Counted from the stretch's first letter, positions 48,186 to 57,694 are shown. The stretch is 64,000 bases of DNA from Pseudomonas brassicacearum (GCF_003732265.1 NZ_MOBK01000006.1:744001-808000); one strand, 5' to 3'. Numbers and translations: made by a program. The notes: generated from the sequence alone by a model not told the origin.

Positions 48186-49358
48186 ATGAGTCCTGCTGAA
48201 CCGGTTACAGGGTTGATTCTTTCCGGCGGCGGGGCTCGAGCGGCGTATCAGGTGGGCGTGCTGGCGGCAATTGCCGAGTTGTTGCCGCTGGGCGCGGCGA
48301 ATCCGTTTCCAGTGATCGTCGGCACCTCGGCCGGGGCGATCAACGCGGTCAGCCTCGCCAGTGGTGCGATGGATTTTCGCGGCGCCATCGAGCGTTTGAC
48401 TGCGTTCTGGCAGGGCTTTCGCAGCCATCTGGTGTTGCGCAGTGACTGGCCGGGCGTCATCCATCAGGCCAGTCGGTTTGTCAGTCACAGCTTGTTGGGC
48501 CTGGGTGCTCATGTACCGGTGGCGTTGCTCAACAGTTCGCCGCTGCGTGGGTTGCTCAACGACAAACTGAACATGGCCGGCATCGCCGAATCCATTGCCC
48601 AGAAGCAGTTGCAGGCGGTCGCGGTGACGGCGTTCGGCTACGAGTCGGGTCAGGCGGTCACTTTCTATCAGGGCGGCGGCACCATCGATTCGTGGCTGCG
48701 CCATCGGCGTATCGGCATTCCGACCCAATTGAGTGTCGAGCATCTGCTGGCCAGTTCGGCTATTCCGTTGCTGTTCGCCCCGGTGAAAATCGGCGAGGAA
48801 TACTTCGGCGACGGAGCGGTGCGCCAGTCCGCGCCGATCAGCCCGGCGTTGCACTTGGGCGCCAGTCGCGTGCTGGTGGTGGGTGTCAGCGGCAATCCGC
48901 GCGGCGTTGACCCGCAGCAACCGCTGCAACGCGCCTACACCGGGCAACAGCCGACCCTGGCGCAGATCGGCGGGCACCTGCTCAACAGCACGTTCATTGA
49001 CAGCCTGGAAAGCGACATCGAGTTGTTGCAGCGCCTGAATCAGTTCAGTCATTTGATGCCTGCGGGTACGCCAACCCGTGCATTGGGCGTGGCGCCGGTG
49101 GAGGTGCTGGTGATTTCGCCGAGTCAGCCGATCGATGAGATTGCGGCGCGGCATCGGCAGGAATTACCGGCGGCGTTGCGCCTGTTTCTACGCGGGCCGG
49201 GGGCAACGAAGACGAGCGGGGCGGGGGTGTTGAGTTATCTGCTGTTCGAGGCGGGGTATTGCAGCGAATTGATCGATCTGGGGCGGCGGGATGCGTTGGC
49301 CAAGCGTGAGGAACTATGCCGGTTTCTTGGGTTGCCGGAGTCTGTGGTTACGGCTTGA
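48186..49358 (+). CDS. Patatin-like phospholipase
   Basis: This 390-residue hydrolase has the complete patatin set: oxyanion loop LSGGGARAAYQVGV (about 12-25), nucleophile VGTSAGAIN (Ser near 47) and the Asp in FGDGAVRQ (near 212). A C-terminal extension (about 280-390) with LLFEAGYCSELIDLGRRDAL is typical of the longer bacterial members. The N-terminus starts directly in the fold, with no signal peptide, so it acts inside the cell on membrane lipids. It begins 27 bases after htrB, and may be co-transcribed with it, linking lipid A acylation and phospholipid turnover. Confidence 0.9.
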   Translation: MSPAEPVTGLILSGGGARAAYQVGVLAAIAELLPLGAANPFPVIVGTSAGAINAVSLASGAMDFRGAIERLTAFWQGFRSHLVLRSDWPGVIHQASRFVSHSLLGLGAHVPVALLNSSPLRGLLNDKLNMAGIAESIAQKQLQAVAVTAFGYESGQAVTFYQGGGTIDSWLRHRRIGIPTQLSVEHLLASSAIPLLFAPVKIGEEYFGDGAVRQSAPISPALHLGASRVLVVGVSGNPRGVDPQQPLQRAYTGQQPTLAQIGGHLLNSTFIDSLESDIELLQRLNQFSHLMPAGTPTRALGVAPVEVLVISPSQPIDEIAARHRQELPAALRLFLRGPGATKTSGAGVLSYLLFEAGYCSELIDLGRRDALAKREELCRFLGLPESVVTA

Positions 49359-49378
49359 GATTTTTTGCGGTGTGGCCA

Positions 49379-49444
49379 TTCGCGAGCAGGCTCGCTCCCA
49401 CAGTTGAAATACATTCCAATGTGGGAGCGAGCCTGCTCGCGAAG
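49379..49444. repeat. REP pair, GTGGGAGC family (variant)
   Basis: TTCGCGAGCAGGCTCGCTCC and GGAGCGAGCCTGCTCGCGAA enclose about 22 bases, between convergent genes. Confidence 0.9.
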
Positions 49445-49467
49445 ACTGCCTTACAGGTGCCGCCAGA

Positions 49468-50253
49468 TCAGAAGTGAACCTTGACCAGGAAGCTGGTCAC
49501 GCTCTGATCAGTCTTGAAGCCCTGGCTGTCTTCGATGCCGTATTTGTTTTTCCAGTAGTCATACTCGACACCGACGTACAACTGCTTGTCGCCCAGCTTG
49601 AGTGCCTTGCCCAAGTCGTATTTGATCTGTGGGTTGAAGTGCAGGTTGGCGTGGTATTCGCCTTCCTTGTTCACGTCGTTGTCGACTACCCAATCCATGA
49701 AGCCATCGATTACCACGTCCGAGCTACCGACCGGAATGGTGTAGGACCAGACCGGAGAAACCTGCCAGATATCGTCACCCGGACGGCCGCCTTCGGTGTG
49801 ACGGTTGTAGAAGTTCAACTGGAAGTAGTCGAAGCCCGGGATGGACAGGTCGAAACCTGGACCGATCAAGTACGACTCGGTGTCGTCTTCGCCAAACTCA
49901 TAGGTCATCGCCAGCAGGACGTCCTTGATTGGGCCGAACTCGAACTTCTGGTCGAAAATTTTGTTGAACGACAAGCGCGGGCTGAGTTCACCGTAGTGGG
50001 AGTTCTTGCCCGCGAAGGCGTCTTCCTTGCCGTTGTAGAAGATTTTGTCGATGAAGAAGAAGTTGTCGCCGTATTTCCAGCCATCAGCGTGTTCGAAGGT
50101 CACCGTCTGCTGGATGCGCGGGTTGACCTGGAAATCCTTGCCGTACAGGTAAGTCAGGCTGTTGGTCTGCCATTGCAGCAGGTCGCCGGCCATGGCCTGG
50201 CCGCCGGCCAGTAAAGATCCCGCAAGCATCAGGCTGGTGCACGTACGTTTCAT
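49468..50253 (-). CDS. Tsx-like nucleoside channel
   Basis: This 261-residue outer-membrane protein starts at ATG 50253, eight bases after GGGAG; the open frame continues upstream but the signal peptide (MKRTCTSLMLAGSLLAGGQAMA) fixes the start. The mature part consists of alternating beta strands with many aromatic residues (NSLTYLYGKDFQVNP, YGDNFFFIDKIFYNG, FELSPRLSF-type strands) and ends in VKVHF, the assembly signal. Tsx proteins pass nucleosides and deoxynucleosides. The position at the edge of the purine locus, next to a uracil/xanthine permease, supports that role. Confidence 0.87.
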   Translation of the reverse strand: MKRTCTSLMLAGSLLAGGQAMAGDLLQWQTNSLTYLYGKDFQVNPRIQQTVTFEHADGWKYGDNFFFIDKIFYNGKEDAFAGKNSHYGELSPRLSFNKIFDQKFEFGPIKDVLLAMTYEFGEDDTESYLIGPGFDLSIPGFDYFQLNFYNRHTEGGRPGDDIWQVSPVWSYTIPVGSSDVVIDGFMDWVVDNDVNKEGEYHANLHFNPQIKYDLGKALKLGDKQLYVGVEYDYWKNKYGIEDSQGFKTDQSVTSFLVKVHF

Positions 50254-50753
50254 TCGGTTGCTCCCAAAAAGTAGGTGGTTCCACGTTATTTTTTTAAGCT
50301 CGGCGCTCTGGTGTGGCGCCTGTTTCTGTAGCGGTAAAAACTCATCCAGTCGGTCAGCTTTAATGCTGTTAGCAAGAGCTGCGCCAAGGCTTTCAAAAAG
50401 CAAAAAAACTCCCGCTCGGCTGCTCAAAAACAGTCGATTGAGAGGGGGTATGGAGTGCCTTGGTACCGTCCAGAGCCGGGATAAGCTGGCTTTCTGGTCA
50501 GGAATTAAATCCGGGCTTTTTTTTAAAGCGGATTCAGGCGGCCGCGGAGAATACTGACTACTCGGCCAGGTCTCAAGTGCCCCGCAACAGCGCACCGACG
50601 ACAGGTGTGGGGCACGGTTGGCGGAAGTTGGTCGCTCGTCGCAAAACGAGCGGCTTGAGTCGGTAAAAACCATCTGTTGCTTCCTCTTGTTTTTATTGTT
50701 GAGGCGCAGGCAGCCATGGGCTGCCATAAGGCAGCCCTGTTCAGGGGTTTTGA
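50254..50753. other. 500-base gap upstream of the Tsx-like gene
   Basis: No gene is supported; the long minus-strand frame here is an upstream extension of the Tsx-like frame without a usable start. It holds A and T tracts (near 50288 and 50400), a CCGGGCTTTTTTTTAAAGC segment near 50511-50529 and GGGCTGCC-ATAA-GGCAGCCC (50718-50737), a hairpin just past the end of the permease gene that probably ends its transcript. Confidence 0.5.
50718..50737 (-). terminator. Hairpin after the permease gene
   Basis: GGGCTGCC and GGCAGCCC are exact inverted copies with a four-base loop, 16 bases after the stop of the minus-strand permease gene. The T run is absent, so termination may be inefficient. Confidence 0.5.
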
Positions 50754-52112
50754 TCAGTGAGTCTGAGCGGTGCAGTCGTTGATTGCCGCGCGTTCTGCGC
50801 CACCCAAAATGTTGAACAGCAGGTTCAGCGTCAGGGCGCTGATCGTGGCCATGGCGATACCGCTGTGGGTAATCGGGCTCATCCATACCGGCAGGTGGGC
50901 AAAGAACTCGGGGCGCACCACCGGGATCAAGCCCATGCCGATGCTGACGGCCACCAACAGTTGATTCCGGCGGTCACCAATGTCGGCTTCCTGAAGAATC
51001 TTGATCCCGGTCGCGGCAACCATGCCAAACATCGCAATCGCCGCACCGCCGAGGACCGCTGGCGGAATCGAGGCCACCAGGAAGGCGGCTTTGGGCAGCA
51101 GGCTCAAGACGATCAACAAGCCACCGGCGACGATGGTCACCGAACGGCAGCGCACGCCGGTCATCTGCACCAGGCCGATGTTCTGCGCGAAAGAGGAGTG
51201 GGTGAAGGTGTTGAAGAACCCGGCGAAGAACGAGGCGCCAGCATCACACAGCAAGCCGCGACGCAGCATCCGAGGGCAGACTTCCTGGCCGGTGATTTTG
51301 CCCAGCGCGAGGAACATCCCGGTGGACTCGACGAAGATGATCACCACCACCAGGCACATCGACAGAATCGGCGCGAGTTCAAACTTGGGCATGCCGAAAT
51401 GCAACGGGGTGACGAATTGCAGCCATGGCGCTTGTGCCATGCCGCTGAGGTCGACCATGCCGATCAGGCCGCAGAGCACGTAGCCCAGGCACATGCCGAT
51501 CAGCACTGAAATATTGACCCAGAAGCCGCGCATGAAACGGTGCACCAGCAAAATGGTGCCCAGCACCAGCGCGGCGATGGTCAGGTAAATAGGTGAGCCG
51601 AATTGTGTGGCGCCGGCACCGCCGCCAGCCCAGTTCACGGCCACGGGGAACAGCGACAAACCGATCGAGGTGATGACCGTGCCGGTCACCAGAGGCGGGA
51701 AGAAGCGCACGATTTTGGACATGAACGGTGCGATGAGCAGGCCGAAGAACCCGGCGGCGATGGTCGCGCCGAAGATCCCTTGCAGACCGATACCAGGCAT
51801 GCCGGCCATGGCGACCATGCTGCCGACGGCGGCGAAACTGGCGCCCATCATCACCGGCATGCGGATGCCCATGGGGCCAATGCCCAGCGACTGGACGATG
51901 GTGGCGATGCCGGCAACCAGCAGGTCGGCGTTAATCAGAAAGGCGATTTCTTCACGACTCAGGCCAGCGGCCTGTCCGATGATCAGCGGCACCGCGATGG
52001 CGCCGCCGTACATCAGCAAGACATGTTGCAGACCGACCAGGATCAGTTGCAAAAGGGGCAAACGCTGAATGGCGGGTGCGTCGGGGATGCGCGCTTCGGA
52101 TAGCTCGGACAT
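50754..52112 (-). CDS. NCS2-family purine permease (UacT/xanthine type)
   Basis: This 452-residue inner-membrane protein starts at ATG 52112, seven bases after GAGGT; the open frame upstream crosses a REP element and is not used. It has 14 hydrophobic segments. The NCS2 signature near residue 30 (LQHVLLMYGGAIAVPLIIG), the QNIGLVQMTGVRCRSV block (about 315-330) with the conserved Q/N and G, and the FVESTGMF acidic block fit the urate/xanthine branch rather than uracil. It lies beside puuD, so urate or xanthine uptake is likely. Confidence 0.92.
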   Translation of the reverse strand: MSELSEARIPDAPAIQRLPLLQLILVGLQHVLLMYGGAIAVPLIIGQAAGLSREEIAFLINADLLVAGIATIVQSLGIGPMGIRMPVMMGASFAAVGSMVAMAGMPGIGLQGIFGATIAAGFFGLLIAPFMSKIVRFFPPLVTGTVITSIGLSLFPVAVNWAGGGAGATQFGSPIYLTIAALVLGTILLVHRFMRGFWVNISVLIGMCLGYVLCGLIGMVDLSGMAQAPWLQFVTPLHFGMPKFELAPILSMCLVVVIIFVESTGMFLALGKITGQEVCPRMLRRGLLCDAGASFFAGFFNTFTHSSFAQNIGLVQMTGVRCRSVTIVAGGLLIVLSLLPKAAFLVASIPPAVLGGAAIAMFGMVAATGIKILQEADIGDRRNQLLVAVSIGMGLIPVVRPEFFAHLPVWMSPITHSGIAMATISALTLNLLFNILGGAERAAINDCTAQTH

Positions 52113-52191
52113 GCAACACCTCGGATCTTTTTTATTCTTGTGATGTACAGCGGTCGTGCTGCTGGCCGCTGTTTTCGAATCAGGTGGATCT

Positions 52192-52321
52192 GTGGCGAGG
52201 GGGCTTGCCCCCGTTGGGCCGCGAAGCGCCCCAAAACCTGTCACCGCATACCTTCAGGCAGATCGCGATTACTCAGTTTGCGACTGCTGCGCAGCCGAAC
52301 GGGGGCAAGCCCCCTCGCCAC
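52192..52321. repeat. REP pair, GTGGCGAGGGGG family
   Basis: GTGGCGAGGGGGCTTGCCCC and its inverted copy GGGGGCAAGCCCCCTCGCCA enclose about 85 bases, between puuD and the permease gene. Confidence 0.9.
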
Positions 52322-52354
52322 TAAAAGCCTGCTCTTCACAGGCTTCTGTGTTGC

Positions 52355-53656
52355 TTAGTTGGTCTGGGCTCCCTGCACAATCCAGGCACCGATCAGGTCA
52401 CGTTCCTGCTGGGTCATCTGCGTGATGTTGCCCAGTGGCATGATCTGGCTGGTGACGGCCTGAGCCTGGATGCGCGGCGCGTTCTGGCGGATCTGCTCGG
52501 GGGTATCAAACATCACTCCGGCAGGCGCGGCACTGAACAGCGGGCTGGTCGGTTTGGCCGAGTGGCAAACCGCGCAACGCTCTTGAATCACGCTGTGGAC
52601 CTTGTCGAAACCAGGGCCGGCGTTAGACGCCTGAACGGGGGCGGCGGCGGGTGCTTCTGCGGGTTTGGCTTCGGCGGGTTTCATACCACCGCCCACAGCC
52701 GTTTCCGGCAGCGGTTGGTATTCGATCTTCGCAGGCGCCTTGGCCACGTCCGGGCTGGTCATCGGCGCAGGGCCGGTGACGTAAGCCAGGCTGATCATGC
52801 CGACGGCGGCCACTGGCAGCGTCCAGGCGAACTTGTGGCTGTCATGACGGGTGTTGAAGTAATGACGCACCAACACCGCCAGCACCGCGATCCCGGCCAG
52901 GATCAGCCAGTTGTATTGGCTGCCGTAAGTGCTCGGGAAGTGGTTGCTGATCATGATGAACAGCACCGGCAAGGTGAAGTAGTTGTTGTGACGCGAACGC
53001 AGCAAGCCTTTGGCTGGCAGTGCCGGATCCGGCGTGCGGTTCTCGGCGATCGCCGCGACCAGTGCGCGTTGCGCCGGCATGATGATGCGGAACACGTTGC
53101 CGACCATGATGGTGCCGATGATCGCGCCGACGTGCAGGTACGCACCACGACCGCTGAACACTTTGCTGAAGCCGTAGGCTGCGCCAATGATCAGCACGAA
53201 CAGGATTCCACCTAGCAGGGCAGGGCGTTTGCCCAGGGCCGAGTCGCACAGGAAGGAGTAGACGAACCAGCCGACGAACAGCGAGCCGATGCCCAACATG
53301 ACACCTTCAGGGCCGCTCAGGCTGCTGCCCGGTGCCAGAAGGTACAGCGTCGGGTTGGAGTAGAACACCACGCACAGCAGCGCGATCCCCGACATCCAGG
53401 TGAAGTAGGCTTCCCATTTGAACCAGTGCAGGTTGTCCGGCATGGTCGGTGGAGCCAGTTTGTATTTTTCCAGGTGATAGATACCGCCGCCGTGGATCGC
53501 CCACAGATCGCCCGCCAGACCACTTTTCGGGTTGACCCGATTGAGGTTGTTTTCCAGCCAGACGAAATAGAACGACGCACCGATCCAGGCCACGCCAGTA
53601 ATCATGTGAACCCAGCGCACGCTCAGGTTCAGCCATTCAAACAGATGTGCTTCCAC
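52355..53656 (-). CDS. puuD: Urate hydroxylase PuuD with cytochrome c domain
   Basis: This 433-residue membrane protein starts at GTG 53656, after AGAGG. Eight hydrophobic helices occupy about residues 10-300, with HMITGVAWIGASFYFVWLE at the start and HNNYFTLPVLFIMISNH later. A Pro/Ala-rich linker (about 305-345) leads to a cytochrome c domain with the haem motif CAVCH (near 363) and a Met ligand probably in IMPLGN. PuuD oxidises urate to 5-hydroxyisourate and passes electrons to the respiratory chain, instead of making peroxide like soluble urate oxidase. It is central to the purine cluster. Confidence 0.94.
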   Translation of the reverse strand: MEAHLFEWLNLSVRWVHMITGVAWIGASFYFVWLENNLNRVNPKSGLAGDLWAIHGGGIYHLEKYKLAPPTMPDNLHWFKWEAYFTWMSGIALLCVVFYSNPTLYLLAPGSSLSGPEGVMLGIGSLFVGWFVYSFLCDSALGKRPALLGGILFVLIIGAAYGFSKVFSGRGAYLHVGAIIGTIMVGNVFRIIMPAQRALVAAIAENRTPDPALPAKGLLRSRHNNYFTLPVLFIMISNHFPSTYGSQYNWLILAGIAVLAVLVRHYFNTRHDSHKFAWTLPVAAVGMISLAYVTGPAPMTSPDVAKAPAKIEYQPLPETAVGGGMKPAEAKPAEAPAAAPVQASNAGPGFDKVHSVIQERCAVCHSAKPTSPLFSAAPAGVMFDTPEQIRQNAPRIQAQAVTSQIMPLGNITQMTQQERDLIGAWIVQGAQTN

Positions 53657-53706
53657 AGTCTTTACCTCTCGCCTGTCACTCTGTTGTCGAGTGATCAGAC
53701 CTTCTC

Positions 53707-54210
53707 TTATTGGTGGGGGGCAAGGATCAAACGCTCATCCTCTTTGAAAAAATGCTCATCGCAGTTATTGCCTGTGCCACTGCGATCAACCACCAGGAAG
53801 TCATCCCGCTTTTCGATCGTCAGCACCGGGTGGTGCCAGACGCCGCGATGGTAATTAATGCCCTGCCTGCCGTTGGTGACGAAGGCGCGGACCAAGCCTG
53901 ATACAGGTTCATCGCCAAGTGGCGCGACCACGATCAGAAAAGGGTTGCCGAGCAGCGGAATAAACGCCTGGCTGCCCAGCGGGTGACGCTCCAGCATGCT
54001 GACGGTCAGCGGCATGTCCTGCGCGTCGGCGCGGAAGATGCTGATGATCGCGTTGTCTTCTGGCGTGGCGGTTTGCACCGTCGCCAGTTTATGAAAGCGC
54101 ATGGTCGAACCGTTGTTGATCATGAAGTGATCGCTGCCGTCGGTTTCTATCACGTCACCGAAAGGGGCGAAGGCTTCTTTGGTCAGCGGTTCAATCGTCA
54201 GTGTGCGCAT
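53707..54210 (-). CDS. allA: Ureidoglycolate lyase
   Basis: This 167-residue enzyme starts at ATG 54210 (MRTLTIEPLTKEAFAPFGDV). It splits ureidoglycolate to glyoxylate and urea, the last step of the pathway. The cupin-like beta barrel has FHKLATVQ, RHPLGSQAFIPL and GINYHRGVWHHPVL, where the His residues around WHHPV are characteristic. The start at 54225 given by a TTG would only add four residues. A REP pair separates it from allantoicase, and it is followed 50 bases later by puuD. Confidence 0.94.
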   Translation of the reverse strand: MRTLTIEPLTKEAFAPFGDVIETDGSDHFMINNGSTMRFHKLATVQTATPEDNAIISIFRADAQDMPLTVSMLERHPLGSQAFIPLLGNPFLIVVAPLGDEPVSGLVRAFVTNGRQGINYHRGVWHHPVLTIEKRDDFLVVDRSGTGNNCDEHFFKEDERLILAPHQ

Positions 54211-54250
54211 GCTGTTCTTATCCAAAATTCTATGTTGTTAGTTCTGACGT

Positions 54251-54316
54251 CTTCGCGAGCAAGCCCGCTCCCACAGGGGAATGCATTTCAAATGTGGGAG
54301 CGGGCTTGCTCGCGAA
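54251..54316. repeat. REP pair, GTGGGAGC family
   Basis: CTTCGCGAGCAAGCCCGCTC and GAGCGGGCTTGCTCGCGAA enclose about 27 bases, within the purine operon between allA and alc. Confidence 0.9.
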
Positions 54317-54328
54317 TGGCCTCACCGC

Positions 54329-55324
54329 TTACTTCGATACCTTGCCGAGAACGCGCAGGCGGCTCACACCACCATCCGGGAACACGTTCAGGCGGATGTG
54401 GGTGATCGGGCCCAGTGCCTTGATCTGCTCGGCGAAGGTGTGTTCGGCGTGCATTTCCAGTTTCTGCGCCGGCAGCAGTTCGCGCCAGAACAACGATTGG
54501 GTTTCGATCTGGCTGTCGGTGCCGCCCTTGACGAATGCGGCCTGGATCGAGCAGGTGTCCGGGTAGTTGCCCTTGAAGTGCAGGGTGTCGACGATGACTT
54601 TCTCGACTTCACCGGCATGGCCCAACGCGACGATCACCCAGTCATTGCCCGGGGTACGACGACGTGCGGTTTCCCAGCCGTCGCCCATGTTGATGCCACG
54701 GCCCGGGTTGAGGATGTTGCTCATGCGGCCGAAGTGTTCGTCGGAGCAGGCGAGGGCGCGGCCACCGTTGAGGGCTGCGGCCAGGTCGATTTGCTCGTTG
54801 TCGCCCACAGCGGACCAGTCGCGGTGCGGCACGCCGTACACACGCAGGCGGGCCACGCCGCCATCCGGGTAGATGTTGAAGCGCAGGTGGCTAAACGCCT
54901 GATCGTTGTTGATTTCGTGGAAGTGGTGGCTGTTGCCTTGCAGCTCGACGGCCGACAGCACTTCAACCCACTGGGTGTTTTCAGTCGGCTCGCCTTCAGC
55001 CAGAAAACAGGCTTCCAGGGAGGCCGACGGCGGGAAGTTGCCGGTGAAGAATGAAGTGTCGATGTCGACGCCTTTGATCGAGCCCGGTACACCGAGGCGG
55101 ATCACGGCGCTGTCGTAGCCTTCGAAGCGCTTGCGGCGCGACTCCCAGCCGTCCATCCACTTGCCGTTGTCATCGAACACGCCTTCTTTCCACACAGCCG
55201 GGGTCGGCTGGAACAGGCGGTTGGCATCAGCGAACCAGTCATCGGTGACCGAGATGATTTTGGTGCCCAGGCGGGCGTCGGCCAGGTTGACGAACTTCTC
55301 GAAAGGTACGGCGTAAGCTTTCAT
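54329..55324 (-). CDS. alc: Allantoicase
   Basis: This 331-residue enzyme hydrolyses allantoate to ureidoglycolate and urea. It consists of two similar jelly-roll halves: [22 protein letters not shown] with [20 protein letters not shown] in the first, and [21 protein letters not shown] with [20 protein letters not shown] in the second. The matching [11 protein letters not shown] and [11 protein letters not shown] close each half. AAGAAG lies upstream of the ATG. It lies between uraD (100-base gap) and the REP/allA segment in the same strand. Confidence 0.96.
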   Translation of the reverse strand: MKAYAVPFEKFVNLADARLGTKIISVTDDWFADANRLFQPTPAVWKEGVFDDNGKWMDGWESRRKRFEGYDSAVIRLGVPGSIKGVDIDTSFFTGNFPPSASLEACFLAEGEPTENTQWVEVLSAVELQGNSHHFHEINNDQAFSHLRFNIYPDGGVARLRVYGVPHRDWSAVGDNEQIDLAAALNGGRALACSDEHFGRMSNILNPGRGINMGDGWETARRRTPGNDWVIVALGHAGEVEKVIVDTLHFKGNYPDTCSIQAAFVKGGTDSQIETQSLFWRELLPAQKLEMHAEHTFAEQIKALGPITHIRLNVFPDGGVSRLRVLGKVSK

Positions 55325-55423
55325 TCTTCTTGTCTGCCTTTAATAAGTTGGCTTGGGATGCTTGCAGCGCCTTGGGCGATTGCTGCGTTCAATTTCGCCC
55401 GGGCTTTTTACAAGGGCTGCTCG

Positions 55424-55939
55424 CTATAGGGTCAGTAAACGGAACAACGCAATCTTGTTGATCTCTGCCAGCGCGCATTTGAATTCGGTGTCGACCGAGT
55501 TGTGAATGCGCGTTTCGAACGCCGCAAGGATCTGATGCCGGTTGCTGCCTTTTACCGCCATGATGAAGGGAAACTTGAACTTGGCTTTGTAGGCGTCGTT
55601 CAGCTCGGTGAAGCGCTGGAACTCTTCGGCCGTGCATTGGTGAATACCGGCGCCAGCCTGTTCGTTGGTGCTGGCTTCGGTCAATTGGCCCTGGACGGCG
55701 GCTTTGCCGGCCAGGTCCGGGTGAGCGTTGATCAGGGCCAGTTGGCTTTGATGATCGGCGCTCAACAGGATGTCGCTCATGCGCTGGTGCAGGGTTTCGA
55801 TCTCGTCGATCGAGGCGTCCTGGCCCAGGTCGAAGGCCTTTTCGGCCACCCATGGCGAATGTTCGTAGATGTCGGCGAAGGCGGCGACAAATGTGTCGCG
55901 GCTCAGGCTCGATGGCTTCAGCGTTTGAAAGGTGCTCAT
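55424..55939 (-). CDS. uraD: OHCU decarboxylase
   Basis: This 171-residue protein (start ATG 55939, MSTFQTLKPSSLSR) decarboxylates 2-oxo-4-hydroxy-4-carboxy-5-ureidoimidazoline to S-allantoin. Landmarks are FADIYEHSPWVAEKAF, LINAHPDLAGKAAV with the catalytic His, and AYKAKFKFPFIMAVKG followed by R in IHNSVDTE. The ATG overlaps the puuE stop as ATGA. It works after the HIU hydrolase encoded 1.3 kb away on the other strand. Confidence 0.96.
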   Translation of the reverse strand: MSTFQTLKPSSLSRDTFVAAFADIYEHSPWVAEKAFDLGQDASIDEIETLHQRMSDILLSADHQSQLALINAHPDLAGKAAVQGQLTEASTNEQAGAGIHQCTAEEFQRFTELNDAYKAKFKFPFIMAVKGSNRHQILAAFETRIHNSVDTEFKCALAEINKIALFRLLTL

Positions 55940-56862
55940 TTGGCAGCCCCTTGGTACGGGTGGGTTTCGTGCCAGTGGCGAGCGATGTCGACGCGACGGC
56001 TGAACCACACCTGTTCATGACTTTTAGCGTATTCGATAAAGCGCTTGAGCGACGCCAGACGCGCCGGACGGCCGATCAGGCGGCAGTGCAGGCCGATCGA
56101 CAGCATCTTCGGTGCTTCGGCGCCTTCAGCGTACAGGACGTCAAAGGCGTCCTTGAGGTATTCAAAAAAGTCGTCGCCCTTGTTGAAACCCTGGACCTGG
56201 GTAAAGCGCATGTCGTTGGTGTCCAGGGTGTACGGGATCACCAGGTGCGGCTTGCCGGTCGGGTTGTTCGGTTCCCAGTAGGGCAGGTCGTCGTCGTAGG
56301 TGTCGCAGTCGTAGAGGAAACCGCCTTCTTCCATCACCAGGCGACGGGTGTTCGGACCGGTGCGGCCGGTGTACCAGCCCAGCGGGCGTTCACCGGTGAT
56401 TTCGGTGAGCACGCGGATCGCTTCGAGCATGTGCTCGCGTTCCTGTGCTTCGTCCATGTACTGGTAGTCGATCCAGCGATAGCCATGGCTGCAGATCTCG
56501 TGACCGGCATCGACCATCGCGCGGATAACGTCCGGGTGGCGCTGGGCGGCCATGGCGACGGCGAAGATGGTCAGCGGAATGTCGAATTCCTTGAACAGTT
56601 TCAGAATCCGCCAGACGCCGGCACGGCTGCCATACTCGTAAAGGGATTCCATGCTCATGTTGCGCGCGCCTTGCAGTGGCTGCGCGGAAACCATCTCGGA
56701 GAGGAAGGCTTCGGATTCTTTATCGCCGTGCAGGATATTGCGCTCGCCGCCTTCTTCGTAATTGAGTACGAACGACAAGGCGATGCGGGCATTGCCCGGC
56801 CAGTGTGGGTGAGGAGGGTTACTGCCGTAACCGATCAGGTCGCGTGGGTAGTCAGCGCTCAC
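55936..56862 (-). CDS. puuE: Allantoinase PuuE (polysaccharide deacetylase fold)
   Basis: This 308-residue enzyme starts at GTG 56862 (MSADYPRDLIGYGSNPPHP) with AAGGAAG upstream. It opens the allantoin ring to allantoate, without the metal centre of classical allantoinase. The NodB-type fold is recognised by IALSFVLNYEEGGERNI, DAGHEICSHGYRW and ERPLGWYTGRTGPNTRRLV. It is the first gene of the minus-strand purine operon; a TTGTATACAA palindrome lies 84 bases upstream. Confidence 0.95.
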   Translation of the reverse strand: MSADYPRDLIGYGSNPPHPHWPGNARIALSFVLNYEEGGERNILHGDKESEAFLSEMVSAQPLQGARNMSMESLYEYGSRAGVWRILKLFKEFDIPLTIFAVAMAAQRHPDVIRAMVDAGHEICSHGYRWIDYQYMDEAQEREHMLEAIRVLTEITGERPLGWYTGRTGPNTRRLVMEEGGFLYDCDTYDDDLPYWEPNNPTGKPHLVIPYTLDTNDMRFTQVQGFNKGDDFFEYLKDAFDVLYAEGAEAPKMLSIGLHCRLIGRPARLASLKRFIEYAKSHEQVWFSRRVDIARHWHETHPYQGAAK

Positions 56863-56945
56863 TGCAGTCTTCCTTCTTGTTCGTGTTGACAGGTTGTGTG
56901 GCGCCTGGCGATGGAGTTCAGGCTGGCGTCACAGCGATGGGCTGA

Positions 56946-56955
56946 TTGTATACAA
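56946..56955. promoter_or_regulatory. TTGTATACAA operator before puuE
   Basis: A perfect 10-base palindrome, immediately followed by A/T-rich CTTTATATCCACTTTG. It is repeated exactly at 60023-60032, before the guanine/hypoxanthine permease gene, and with one change at 57141-57150. Confidence 0.7.
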
Positions 56956-57280
56956 CTTTATATCCACTTTGTAAGCCTGAATTTTTGCATTTTTCGCGAA
57001 GTGTCATGAATGGATGGTATTGCAAGAAACCTGCCTGACTGGTCAGCTATGGGATAGAAGGTCCGCTGATCGTATGGCGTGGCAATAAATTCGCTGCAAA
57101 TTCCCGACTGGCGGGCATGGCGGTAAATATGTCGTTTTTATTGTGTACAATTTTTTTGAAAAGTGTCTTAATCAGTCGCTCGCCGCAGTGATTCGTGCTC
57201 CGAATCGGTGCGGTCTCCTTTCAACTGACTTCGGGAGGCGCGAGGTCTGACTGCTCCACGCAGGCAGGCGCGCAGAATCA
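56956..57280. other. Divergent control region of the purine locus
   Basis: Besides the two operator-like sites, this region carries AT-rich tracts (TTTTTGCATTTTTCGCG near 56985, GTCGTTTTTATTG near 57131). A possible -10 lies in TATGGGATAGAAGG near 57048. No gene is present. Confidence 0.45.
57141..57150. promoter_or_regulatory. TTGTGTACAA operator before hiuH
   Basis: One base different from the two perfect sites, and followed by a TTTTTTT tract. It stands 131 bases before the hiuH start. Confidence 0.6.
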
Positions 57281-57634
57281 ATGGGACGTTTGACTACACA
57301 CGTTTTGGACGCTGCACACGGTTGCCCGGGCAGCTCGATCAAGGTCGAGTTGTACCGTGTTGAAGGTTCTCAGCTGGAATTGGTCGCCAGTGCGACAACC
57401 AACAGCGATGGCCGTGTCGATGCACCGCTGCTGCAAGGCGATGACTACCGTACCGGGGTCTATCAGGTTCAGTTCCATGCGGGCGACTACTACCGCGCCC
57501 GTGGCGTTCAGCTGCCGGAGCCGGCGTTTCTCGATGTAGTGGTGCTGCGTTTCGGCATCTCTGCGGAACAGGATCACTACCATGTGCCGCTGCTGATCTC
57601 GCCCTACAGCTATTCCACGTACCGCGGCAGCTGA
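57281..57634 (+). CDS. hiuH: 5-hydroxyisourate hydrolase
   Basis: This 117-residue transthyretin-like protein has the family ends: MGRLTTHVLDAAHGCPGSS at the start and HYHVPLLISPYSYSTYRGS at the end, where the YRGS tail and the first His define HIUase. It hydrolyses 5-hydroxyisourate, product of PuuD, to OHCU, substrate of UraD. The start is fixed by the conserved N-terminus, since the ribosome binding site is poor. It is divergent from the puuE operon with TTGTGTACAA upstream and ends at a strong hairpin. Confidence 0.96.
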   Translation: MGRLTTHVLDAAHGCPGSSIKVELYRVEGSQLELVASATTNSDGRVDAPLLQGDDYRTGVYQVQFHAGDYYRARGVQLPEPAFLDVVVLRFGISAEQDHYHVPLLISPYSYSTYRGS

Positions 57635-57694
57635 TCCCCCAAGCAGCTGCCTCAACCTGGAAGCGACTGCGCATATAGCTTCTTTGGTCTTTCG

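Noticed and set aside
50254..50886. Long minus-strand extension of the Tsx-like frame
   Set aside because: The signal peptide and GGGAG fix the start at 50253; the upstream part is merely open sequence that even overlaps the permease gene end.
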